Below, in pieces: positions 56,001-63,224 of a stretch of 64,000 bases of DNA (the first letter of the stretch is position 1; each line of letters begins with the position of its first letter). The notes below the pieces were generated by a model. The model was not told where the DNA came from. It saw nothing but the letters and a program-made list of their open reading frames with translations, and ran no database searches. Source of the stretch: CAVZBT01 sp963773605 (GTDB taxonomy: Bacteria; Acidobacteriota; UBA6911); assembly GCA_963773605.1 (NCBI GenBank), contig CAVZBT010000012.1:930001-994000 (forward strand), written 5' to 3'. A program made the translations under genes and the position numbers.

Positions 56001-57192
56001 CGCCGTGCCCGACAACCACGGGATTGCGATCCACTACTCCTACCCGAGCATCCACGGCACCTGGATCCTGGACGGGAAGGTGAAAGAAGAAGCCAGCGAG
56101 CATACCAGCGAGGCTCTCGACCGCTTCAACGACAACCGCGACGGCTGGGTGAAGATACTGAAGGATTCCGGCCTCCAGTTCGACTTCATCGCGTACAACG
56201 CAGTGGAGAACGGCGAGCTCCTCTCCAGGGGCTACAAGACCTTCGTGCTGCCGATGAGCATCGCGCTGAGCGATCGCGAGATAGAAGCCATCCGGGAATT
56301 CGTGCGCCGGGGAGGTACCCTGCTGGCGGATGCGCTGCCCGGGGTGATGGACGAGCACTGCACGTTTCGCGCGTCCCGTCCGCTCCTGGACGTGCTTGGC
56401 ATCGACGCCGCGCCGGGGTCCAGGCAGGCGCTATTGACTGCCGACGGCGAGAGAGGACTGCAGCTGACCACGGCGCACAACCTGGCGCAAGCGGGAGGGC
56501 GCGCCGCGGCGACCGCCAACCGGTTCGGCAGCGGGCGCGCCTACCTGCTCAATCGATTCCTGTTCGCCTATCCGAAAGATCGGGTCGAAGGGAGATCGTC
56601 ACCGACGCTGGAAGACATGGCGCTCGTGCTCAAGGACGCGGGCCTTTCTCCCAGGGCGCGCATCACGCTGCCTTCCGGGGATCCCGTTGCCGGCTGCGCC
56701 TCTTACCTGTTCAACAACGGGAGCACGCGCCTCCTCGGGCTCGTACCCGACAAAGAGAGCCCGGCCCGGACGATCCGGATCCGGCTCGACAACCCCGGGA
56801 CGGTCTACGACGTCAGGAAGAAGGCTTACGTCACCACCGGACAGGAATTTGAAACCGCAATCGAGCCGGCGGTGCCGTGCCTGTTTGCGATTGTCGGCGA
56901 ACCGGTGGCGGACCTGCAGGCCAGGGCGCCTGCGGCCATCGCCGCGGGCGATGAGATTCGGGTCGATTTCCAGGCGGGAGGTCCTGCCGGCCTGCGGTCG
57001 GTGGCGAAAGTCGAGGTACTCGATCCCTCCGGGAGAATCGTCCGGTACTATTCGGGCAACGAGGACATCGAGAACGGCAAGGGGCACACCCGCTTCCAGA
57101 CGGCGCTCAACGACGCCAGGGGTGAGTGGCGCGTCGTCGTTACCGAGGTGATCAGCGGCAAGAGCGCCGTAGTCCCGATCACGATCCGTTGA
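53035..57192 (+). CDS. Large secreted GH42-like beta-galactosidase-type protein
   Basis: 1385 residues with signal peptide GGALALLLIFLCAAPALHA. Approximate layout: beta domain (30-190); GATase/ThuA-like fold with VDVILWPGLRPWDSYPQEIR (200-440); beta domains (450-640); a TIM barrel like GH42 with DYDIVMYRFGPDPIPG, MSYYVYEEPSLTC (a possible catalytic Glu), DELRKIDPEGILLNSGTQES and YVFWQYSTLDPDL (~650-970); a GATase-like trimer domain of GH42 type with YKTFVLPMSIALSDREIEAI and GGTLLADALPGVM (~1035-1160); and C-terminal beta domains. GH42 enzymes hydrolyse beta-galactosides, but this protein is twice as long, so the substrate is open. ATG 53035 follows GGAGG. Confidence 0.8.
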   Translation: MCNRTPVLGGALALLLIFLCAAPALHAEQQVFASFENADEIGAVRASVNVRVRQSERFPAWERNSLEVVFPERGGSIETSRVPADWRRQEALLAFVWSMQPGEARVTVRDAAGAVASRSFTLRAGVNHLQWPLAEMAGLNRETIRQLSFDAPQAGTWYLDYVALDRYHPVLKERGRWDIDYSMEVETPHISWARPFRGGPIKVFAIADVADGRGVIELAQRLHMQVRATTIGSSPGTNKWGFGDFYTQRSSGGEFWAHAYSLAQAYIADDLIHGPRVDVILWPGLRPWDSYPQEIRDALRRRVEQGTGLVLFYPFSRDGKSGDAWTPSPLVRAPDIKNQDSNNFFRNRFESLDHSPWQAVAEHYITRGVPLPLFPWDQMAVPPSSALGQVLLRTISGNPVLAIQTVGKGRVAAFAYTEKGMLPEIHDVFETGLHYPYHEYLWSLVARAVVWAAGREPAPAIRDVTCTTAAVDSRVDAAPEDARLAVTVRNSFGEIETTGFASARAAARSFHFSLPRLQGGSHMVEMKLLQGGQAVDWSVAQFDVPAPVSIRTLRPEADRVSVGNDVAVRLKLEAAAPANAEIRMRLYDNYDRLLDEKSTTAALPAGAEQSFRLRTQGTLTHLAHVDCEVLVDRIRADRRTADVFVLQPRRWDDYDIVMYRFGPDPIPGIWPKIDEQMRRLNVTTLSSYSVNNSKHANYNVQAQTRIPGQESPDGPARDYYTAMKRKYLETGDKHVLQRQYCLDDPAYRTLVSQELKRLTGPWVPFSPMSYYVYEEPSLTCYTDAVDICFAPHTLTAMRQWLKEAYGSLERLNQQWGTGFTAWDAVEPDDAPEAQRRGNFASWADHRTYMEKAYADTFAFVLDELRKIDPEGILLNSGTQESGSHNGCDYSRINRFTRHLNAYDGGNQLEFHRCFSPDLKISGGAGYGVLGRDVFYNFYDNLFKGSNGGAYVFWQYSTLDPDLTMSQSGKDMEKGFQEMRGEGIGKLVGLAVPDNHGIAIHYSYPSIHGTWILDGKVKEEASEHTSEALDRFNDNRDGWVKILKDSGLQFDFIAYNAVENGELLSRGYKTFVLPMSIALSDREIEAIREFVRRGGTLLADALPGVMDEHCTFRASRPLLDVLGIDAAPGSRQALLTADGERGLQLTTAHNLAQAGGRAAATANRFGSGRAYLLNRFLFAYPKDRVEGRSSPTLEDMALVLKDAGLSPRARITLPSGDPVAGCASYLFNNGSTRLLGLVPDKESPARTIRIRLDNPGTVYDVRKKAYVTTGQEFETAIEPAVPCLFAIVGEPVADLQARAPAAIAAGDEIRVDFQAGGPAGLRSVAKVEVLDPSGRIVRYYSGNEDIENGKGHTRFQTALNDARGEWRVVVTEVISGKSAVVPITIR

Positions 57193-57647
57193 GACGCTTG
57201 TACTGGGTCCGCAGGTGTTGGCTCCACGGCGGCGTGGCCGTCGCGCTTCATACGTGCCGGAATGAGACAACGAACCGAGGCCGGTGGCGCGATCTCGCAG
57301 GGAATTCCGCCCGGTCTTGAGAAGCCGATCGGCCGCTGCCTGCGCAAGGAGGCGGGGCGCCGTATCCAGCACATGGATGACGTGAAGCTGGCTCTGGAAG
57401 AGATCAAGGGGGAGGTTACCGGCGTTGCGAAGCAGGCAAAACCGGTATGGGGTGCAGTCGTCCTCGTGCCAGCAATTGTCCTTGCCGTGGCCGGCGGATA
57501 TTGGCTCAGCCGGCAACGCCCTGGCAAACCGGGGGACCGCTGGTTCCTAGACCGGCCCACTCGCGCACAGACGGCCGCTCGCCAAGAGACGGCACCGCAA
57601 ACACCGCGACGACCGTGCCCGGGATTTTTTTTGGGGGGGGGCCTGCC
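57193..57647. other. Degenerate stretch holding a kinase remnant
   Basis: Around 450 bases after the large gene. The only coding-like part is the kinase tail described separately. A run of eight T then nine G (57625-57641) ends it. Confidence 0.5.
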
Positions 57648-57651
57648 TTGA
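57262..57651 (+). pseudogene. Ser/Thr protein kinase remnant (C-terminal lobe end and membrane segment)
   Basis: About 75 residues match the end of a bacterial PknB-type kinase: IPPGLEKPIGRCLRKEAGRR (the helices after the catalytic loop, with the invariant Arg) and MDDVKLALEEIKGE, followed by a membrane helix (WGAVVLVPAIVLAVAGGYWL). The ATP-binding lobe and catalytic loop are absent, and the extracellular sensor is lost after the helix. It is a broken or displaced gene end and cannot be an active kinase. Confidence 0.7.
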
Positions 57652-57676
57652 CACGAATTTCGTGAATTAGTAATAT
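57648..57676 (+). promoter_or_regulatory. Promoter and operator of the vapBC-type module
   Basis: TTGACA (57648-57653), a 17-base spacer and TAATAT (57671-57676). The start codon ATG begins at 57683, about where transcription should begin, so the mRNA may be leaderless; no ribosome site precedes it. A perfect inverted repeat cacgaa-t-ttcgtg (57652-57664) lies between the boxes and is a likely operator for autorepression. Confidence 0.65.
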
Positions 57677-57682
57677 CGTGAC

Positions 57683-57919
57683 ATGCGTAACGTAACCGTT
57701 TCTATGGAGGACCAGGTGGCCAGGTGGGTCCGGCTTGAGGCCGCCCGCCGCGATACGAGCGTGTCACGTTTTCTTGCCGACCTGGCCCGGAAACAGATGT
57801 TGGCCGAACAACGGTACCGGAAAGCGTTGCGTTCTGCCCTGATGCGGAAACCTTTCCTGAAGACCGACGGTCGCTATCCCGCTCGAGAAGAGTTACATGA
57901 ACGTACCGGTCTTCGTTGA
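57683..57919 (+). CDS. VapB-like antitoxin (ribbon-helix-helix type)
   Basis: 78 residues. The N-terminus MRNVTVSMEDQVARWVRLEA followed by RRDTSVSRFLADLARKQM fits a ribbon-helix-helix DNA-binding antitoxin: one strand, then two helices. The C-terminus is basic and polar (YRKALRSALMRKPFLKTDGR), likely the part that wraps the toxin. It overlaps the toxin start by 23 bases, so translation is coupled. The inverted repeat in its promoter fits the usual autoregulation by the toxin-antitoxin complex. The specific family name is by context. Confidence 0.75.
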   Translation: MRNVTVSMEDQVARWVRLEAARRDTSVSRFLADLARKQMLAEQRYRKALRSALMRKPFLKTDGRYPAREELHERTGLR

Positions 57920-58343
57920 CACGAATGTCCTTTTGTACGCCGTCGATGTCGGCGTCCCACAGAAACAACGTGCTGCGCGGGCATGGCGCGATGTTTTGTG
58001 GCGCAGTCGATCGGGACGGGTGAGTTTTCAGGTTCTGCAGGAATACTATGTGCAGGCTTGCAGGCTGAACCCGAAAGCGAAGGCAGCGGTACGGGCGGAC
58101 ATCAAGGATCTTCTCGCATGGGATCCGGTGGTCTGCGACGAGAGGGTACTGCTGGATGCATTATCGATCCAGGACGATTTCGGCTCCTCGTTCTGGGATG
58201 CACTGATCATCGCCGCAGCCCTTGCGGCTGGTTGCCACTATCTGGTAACCGAAGATCTCGAGCACGGTCAGGATATCCGCGGAATGCGTGTCGTCAACCC
58301 ATTCAAAGTCCGCCCCGACGAACTGGCCTCCTACCCTTCATAA
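57897..58343 (+). CDS. PIN-domain toxin (VapC-like)
   Basis: 148 residues of the PIN RNase fold. Acidic metal residues are present: Asp in VFVDTNVLLY (residue 8), Glu in FQVLQEYYVQ, Asp in SSFWDALIIAAAL and Asp in LVTEDLEHGQ. PIN toxins cleave RNA, often tRNA or rRNA, and are held inactive by the antitoxin. It follows and overlaps the antitoxin gene, as is standard for the module. The target RNA is unknown. Length is typical (130-150). Confidence 0.88.
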   Translation: MNVPVFVDTNVLLYAVDVGVPQKQRAARAWRDVLWRSRSGRVSFQVLQEYYVQACRLNPKAKAAVRADIKDLLAWDPVVCDERVLLDALSIQDDFGSSFWDALIIAAALAAGCHYLVTEDLEHGQDIRGMRVVNPFKVRPDELASYPS

Positions 58344-58503
58344 AACGGTCCCGCGAAAACACGGAATCCCGAGGTGCCGTTTCCCTGTTCCTCCATGTCT
58401 TCCGTGATTTCATAGGAGGAAAGCCTGCATCCTCCGACGCCGGATTCCAGTGCCTTGTGCTTTCGGAGCCCGTGCCCGGCGATGCACTGGCGCAGAACCC
58501 CCG

Positions 58504-59649
58504 TTATTTCGGCAGGAGCGTGGCCGAGACCGGGAAGGTCACATCCAGCCCTGCGTCGGGAGTGACCTTCAGGTTGGTGACAGCGTACCGGAGTTCGAAC
58601 CTCTTCTTTGCGTCCAGGGTCTCGGATCTTCCCTGGAGCCGAAGCAGCACCGTCTTCCCCGCTTTAAGGACCAGGCGGGACGGCACCGAAATCTCCTCGA
58701 ACTGGCCCCCTCCGGACAACTCGTAATCGATATCGGAACTGTTCCTGATTTGAACCAGCGCGGATTGCCTGCCCTTGATCGTCACCGACGGGGTGAGGAT
58801 TTCAACGGAGGCTTGGAAGATCGGCTCAAGGTATTCCTTGCGGCCGATCAGCATTCCCTTGGCGGCGACGGCAGTGCGGCGGGCCAACAAGGCCTCCTTG
58901 ATCGCTTCGGGACTCCTGTCGGTGGCGAAAACAAGAGTGATAGGCCTTCTGTTGGCCGGGCTGCTTTCATAGTCGTGTCCGGCCGGGTCATGCATGTCCG
59001 AGTTGCCCATCATCGTAAGATTCTTTTCCAGGCACCAGCGATGAACGTCCGGATAATACTCATTGCTGTTGACCACCTCTATGCCGTGCATCAGGCCCTT
59101 CTCGAGGAGTTCAGTGTGCTCGGGATACCAGCGGCTCACCCCATCGGGCTGCTGCCCGGTCCAGCCGGGGTGATTCCAGAAGACAAAGGCGCCCTGGGCC
59201 GAGGCCAACCGGATCGCCTCGCGCCAGTCCTCAACGTCGAGGGGTTTGCTGGAGGTGATGAATACCGCATTGATGTGTCCCGGCGGCATCTTGCGGGTTA
59301 CCTCTGAACCCTTCAGGACCAGCACTCCCAGATTGTCGCCTTGGCTCTTCGCGATCTCATAGGACCTGTCGTGGTTGATCGGAAGATCGTCTTTGTGCGG
59401 CTGGTACTCGATGTGGTCGGTAATTGCGATTACATCAAGACCTTCGCGCCAAGCCTCTTCGGCCCTGACCTGCGGCCAGACGTTGCCGTCGGAGAACACG
59501 GTGTGGATGTGAAAATCGCACTTGAGGGTCGTGTAACCCGGGATATCCGGGATACGGATCTGTGTGCGGGCCCTGGTGTCCTGCCCCCGGGACTCGCCCA
59601 TCACGAATGTTGCGGCAGCGACGAGCAGCAGGAGCATCTGTCTTCTCAT
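58504..59649 (-). CDS. Exported PHP-domain metal hydrolase
   Basis: 381 residues from ATG 59649, which follows CAAAGGAG; signal peptide RRQMLLLLVAAATFVMG. PHP (polymerase and histidinol phosphatase) motifs: KCDFHIHTVFSDGNVWPQVR (His-x-His), VIAITDHIEYQP, VFWNHPGWTGQQ and TMMGNSDMHDPAGH, giving the expected metal-ligand histidines and aspartates. A C-terminal beta domain (~110 residues) follows. Such proteins hydrolyse phosphomonoesters or cyclic phosphodiesters; the substrate here is unknown, and the signal peptide means it acts outside the cytoplasm. It is transcribed alone on the minus strand. Confidence 0.87.
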   Translation of the reverse strand: MRRQMLLLLVAAATFVMGESRGQDTRARTQIRIPDIPGYTTLKCDFHIHTVFSDGNVWPQVRAEEAWREGLDVIAITDHIEYQPHKDDLPINHDRSYEIAKSQGDNLGVLVLKGSEVTRKMPPGHINAVFITSSKPLDVEDWREAIRLASAQGAFVFWNHPGWTGQQPDGVSRWYPEHTELLEKGLMHGIEVVNSNEYYPDVHRWCLEKNLTMMGNSDMHDPAGHDYESSPANRRPITLVFATDRSPEAIKEALLARRTAVAAKGMLIGRKEYLEPIFQASVEILTPSVTIKGRQSALVQIRNSSDIDYELSGGGQFEEISVPSRLVLKAGKTVLLRLQGRSETLDAKKRFELRYAVTNLKVTPDAGLDVTFPVSATLLPK

Positions 59650-59837
59650 TGGTATCTCCTTTGTTGACGGGCCATCAAGATAACACAGCACGGCCGCATG
59701 GATGTGCTCGAGATATTTTCGAGTGTCGAGAGGAGTAGGAACTGTGGCTGCAATACCGGAAACCCTTCTTCACCGAGGCCTTCGACGGGAACTGGGCCGC
59801 CCGAATCTCCGCAAATCCCTAAATTGATATAGTTTCT

Positions 59838-61190
59838 CTAGGTCCGTCCCCGATGCAGGTCGAGGGCGCGGAGGCGTTTGTGGAGGGTGGTGCGCCCGAT
59901 GCCGAGGGTGCGGGCGGCGCGGGATACGATCCAGCCGCTGGATTCGAGCGCCTGGCGGATGCGCTCCCGTTCGGCGCTGTCCCGAACCTCCTGCAGGGTC
60001 GAGGACGCGGGCTGCCGCGGCGCGCGGATCTCGAGCGGCACCATTTCCGGCGTGATCCGGCCGGTGGGCGCCAGGATCGCCATGCGCTCAACGGCATTCT
60101 TCAGCTCCCGGACGTTGCCGGGCCAGCCGTACCGGGCAAATACCTCGAATACCTCCTCCGCCATGCACTTGGGCTTAAAATTGTTCCTCGTGCAAAAGTC
60201 GTCCAGAAAGTAGACGGCCATCTCGCGGATGTCTTCGGCCCGCTCGCGCAACGGCGGGACGCGGATCGGGACGACGCTCAGCCGGTAGAAAAGGTCTTCC
60301 CGGAATTCCCTGCGCTCGACCATGGCTGACAGTTCCCGGTTTGTGGCCGAGATCACCCGCACCGCTACGCGGACGCTCCGCTCTCCCCCGACACGTTGCA
60401 GCTCCCCGTCCTGCAGGATCCGGAGCAGCTTCGCCTGCGACGCTTCATGAAGGTCCCCGACTTCGTCCAGGAAAATCGATCCGCCGTCCGCCAGTTCGAA
60501 CTTGCCGCGCCGAACCGACGTGGCCCCGGTGAACGCCCCCTTTTCGTGCCCGAAAAGCTCGCTCTCGATCAGATCGGTCGGGATCGCCGCACAGTTGACC
60601 TTGATGAACGGGCCGGACTTGAACGGGCTCGCGTGGTGGATGTGGGAAGCGATCAGCTCCTTGCCGGTCCCGGATTCCCCCGTCAGCAGGACCCCGGCGT
60701 CAGACCGGGCAACCATCGTGGCCTGCTCGACGACCTGCAGGAAGGAGGGGCTGCTCCCGATCATCCGGCGCCCCTGGCCCACGATTTCCCGCAGCCGCGT
60801 GTTCTCGCGCAGAAGGCTGGCCTGGTCCAGCGCATTCTTCAGCACAAGGAGGAGCCGGTCGCGGCCGAGCGGCTTCTCCAGGAAGTCGAACGCGCCGGCC
60901 CTGGTGGCCTCCACGGCATCGGCGATCGTGCCGTGGCCCGAAATCATGATGACCGGGTCGGGAATGTCGAGTTGCCGGAGACGGCGCAACAGGTCGATCC
61001 CGTTTCCATCCGGCAACCGGACGTCCAGGAGATAGGCGTCGGCGCGGCGCGCCCCGGCCGATACCAGGAATTCGCCTGCCGTGCGGCAGATCTCGACGGA
61101 GTAGCCGACCCCTTCCAGGATCATGCGCAGCGAGATCCCGATGTTTTTCTCGTCGTCTACGATCAGGATCTTCTTCCCGTGCATGTTCAC
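59838..61190 (-). CDS. NtrC-family sigma-54 response regulator
   Basis: 450 residues. Receiver domain (KILIVDDEKNIGISL, phospho-acceptor Asp in YLLDVRLPDG, Lys in FDFLEKPLGRDRLL) at ~1-120. AAA+ domain with Walker A GESGTGKELIASHI, the sigma-54 contact loop ELFGHEKGAFTGAT and Walker B SIFLDEVGDL at ~140-380. Fis-type helix-turn-helix (SRAARTLGIGRTTLHKRLRA) at the end. It would activate sigma-54 promoters when phosphorylated. Its GTG start overlaps the kinase stop by four bases (GTGA), so the kinase and regulator are a coupled pair. Its target genes are not visible here. Confidence 0.94.
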   Translation of the reverse strand: MNMHGKKILIVDDEKNIGISLRMILEGVGYSVEICRTAGEFLVSAGARRADAYLLDVRLPDGNGIDLLRRLRQLDIPDPVIMISGHGTIADAVEATRAGAFDFLEKPLGRDRLLLVLKNALDQASLLRENTRLREIVGQGRRMIGSSPSFLQVVEQATMVARSDAGVLLTGESGTGKELIASHIHHASPFKSGPFIKVNCAAIPTDLIESELFGHEKGAFTGATSVRRGKFELADGGSIFLDEVGDLHEASQAKLLRILQDGELQRVGGERSVRVAVRVISATNRELSAMVERREFREDLFYRLSVVPIRVPPLRERAEDIREMAVYFLDDFCTRNNFKPKCMAEEVFEVFARYGWPGNVRELKNAVERMAILAPTGRITPEMVPLEIRAPRQPASSTLQEVRDSAERERIRQALESSGWIVSRAARTLGIGRTTLHKRLRALDLHRGRT

Positions 61191-63216
61191 ACATCCTGCG
61201 CCGTGGGCAGCAGCAAGCGGAAAGCCGCGCCGCCCAGACGCCCTTGGATGACCTCGAGATCGCCGCCTGCCAGCAGCGCATTCTTGCGGGAGATCGAGAG
61301 CCCAAGCCCCATGCCTTGCTTCTTAAACGAAATCGTCGGCTCGAACAGGGAAAGCCGGACATCGTCGCTGAGCCCGGGGCCGGAATCGTGCACCTCGGCC
61401 CAGGCCTTGCCCTCCCGCGCGCCGGTGACGACCAGGATGCGGCCTGCCCCCGACATGGCTTCGGCCGCATTCTCCAGGAGGTTCGTCAGTATACCCTTCG
61501 ACGTGGTCCGGATCCGCGAACGCTCTGGGAGCGGTGGCCGCAAGCTCGACGCAATAGTCTATCTCGGGATGCGCCACCCTGAGGAACTCGACCCGTTCCG
61601 TGACGGCTTCGTTCACGTCGACGGGCGCAGGCCGGGGAACGGGCTCGCTGGAGAACTCGGAAAAAGCCCGCACGCGCCGCTCGAGGGTCTCGATCTCTTC
61701 GATCACGACCTGGGCCGCCTGCTGCAGGAAGCCTTCGTCGTAGTGCGGCTGCCGGGCGACGATCTCTTCGACGGTGAGCCGAATGGGGGTCAGTGAGTTC
61801 TTCAACTCGTGCGCCATTTTTCGGGCCAGCAGCTGCCAGCTGGCGACCTGGGTCAGGTACACCAGCCGGTCGCGATTCTGCTCGAGCCGCGCAGCCATGT
61901 CGTTGAAGGCCTGGACCGCCCGACCGACTTCGTCCGACCGTTGCACGCGGACCCGGGTTTCGTAACGCCCGGCCGCCAGCTCCGACAGGCCCCCCGCCAA
62001 GTCCTGGATCGGACGGCTGATCCGGTGAGCCACATACGTCAGCGCGATGAGTGAGAGAATCCAGACCGACGCGCTCAAAACAAGCAGCGTGTAGGTAAAA
62101 CCCTTTTGCAGGTCTCTTCGCTGGAGATCCTCCACCTGTCGACGGGCCTGCCGGTATTGATCCGACAAAGGCCCCATCCGGATCCTGCCCAGCGGCCGCG
62201 TGTAGAGCAGAACCTCCTCGCCGCGGCGCACCAGGTAGTCTATCCGGTCCCCCTCGCTGCCCGAGAGCGAAAACCTCTCCGGTTCGCCGCTGTCCCAGAA
62301 CTCCTGGACCGCCGCGGGCCAGGAGGCGGAGGCCGATCTCGGGATACGCTGCGGGGTGATTGTCCCTTTCGCAACCTCCTCCTTCAGATCGTCGCGTGCA
62401 CCCTGGTAGAGCTGGCGTCCGGTTTGTTCCAGCAGTTTGGACAAGCCGGTCCAGATCGCCGGTGTCGGCGTACCGGAGGCTCTGCTGCAGCAGCGAGACG
62501 GTGATCCAGAGCATCGCCCCGAGCGGCACCAGCGTGCCTGCCAGAAAAACCAGGATGAGCCTGTTGCGGAGCCGGTTCACATCGTTGGGCCGCGTGACTT
62601 GGGTGGCAGCGACGCCCCGTTCTTGCCGCGCACCTTGGGGCTTTTCGGGTTCAAGTCCTCGACGCGCAGCGGCCCCGATACGGTGGACCAGCGCGACGGT
62701 TGTTCCTTGGCTCTTGCGGCTGAAGACTTCGATCAGACCGGCCATGGAGAGGCCGGGGTTGCCGGCCTCCGCATCCGGTTGCTCCACCTGTTCCTCAGCC
62801 CGGATCTCCAACTTTAGTACGAACGGTTTTTGTCCCGCAAGGGCCGAAAGCGGCAGCGACACGCCCTCGAGGCTCCACGACTCGGCGGCATTCGAAGTCA
62901 GGTGCGAAGCCGTGCGCCTCGGCGCGTCCTGCACGCCGGAGAAACGCTCCTCCCAGAGATCGAAACTCAGGACGACGCGCCCGGACGACTGCGCGACGGT
63001 CTTGCCTCCGGCCGTGGCCGTCAACTGGAAGCTGAACGGCACTGCCGCGCCGTTGCGCAGCCTCTCCAGCACCCGGCCGGCAAGAAACTGGACCTGCGGC
63101 GCCGTCACATGCACCCGGTCCGCCTGCAGGTACGGCTGCAGATTCTGGGCCAGGAGCGCCCGGGATGGCGCAACGAACAGGAGCGTCAGGATCAGGAGTC
63201 GTCGACGACTTCGCAA
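61187..63216 (-). CDS. NtrY-like membrane sensor histidine kinase, two frameshifts
   Basis: Corrected to 675 residues by dropping one extra base near 62445 and one near 61499. TTG 63216 follows TAGGAG; signal/anchor LLILTLLFVAPSRALLA. The periplasmic N-domain (~30-190; VHVTAPQVQFLAGRVLERL, VVLSFDLWEERF) is not one I can name. Then come a membrane helix (LILVFLAGTLVPLGAMLWI), a sensor part, a second helix (YTLLVLSASVWILSLIAL), HAMP (YVAHRISRPIQDLAGGLSEL), the H-box (ARKMAHELKNSLTPIRL, His), the N-box (LTNLLENAAEAMSG) and the G-boxes (HDSGPGLSDD, GMGLGLSISRKNAL). It partners the regulator downstream. Confidence 0.9.
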
Positions 63217-63224
63217 GGCGTCTC

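Noticed and set aside
57683..58343. Assigning the antitoxin and toxin to named, characterised pairs
   Set aside because: Only the fold types (RHH and PIN) are visible; the RNA target cannot be read.
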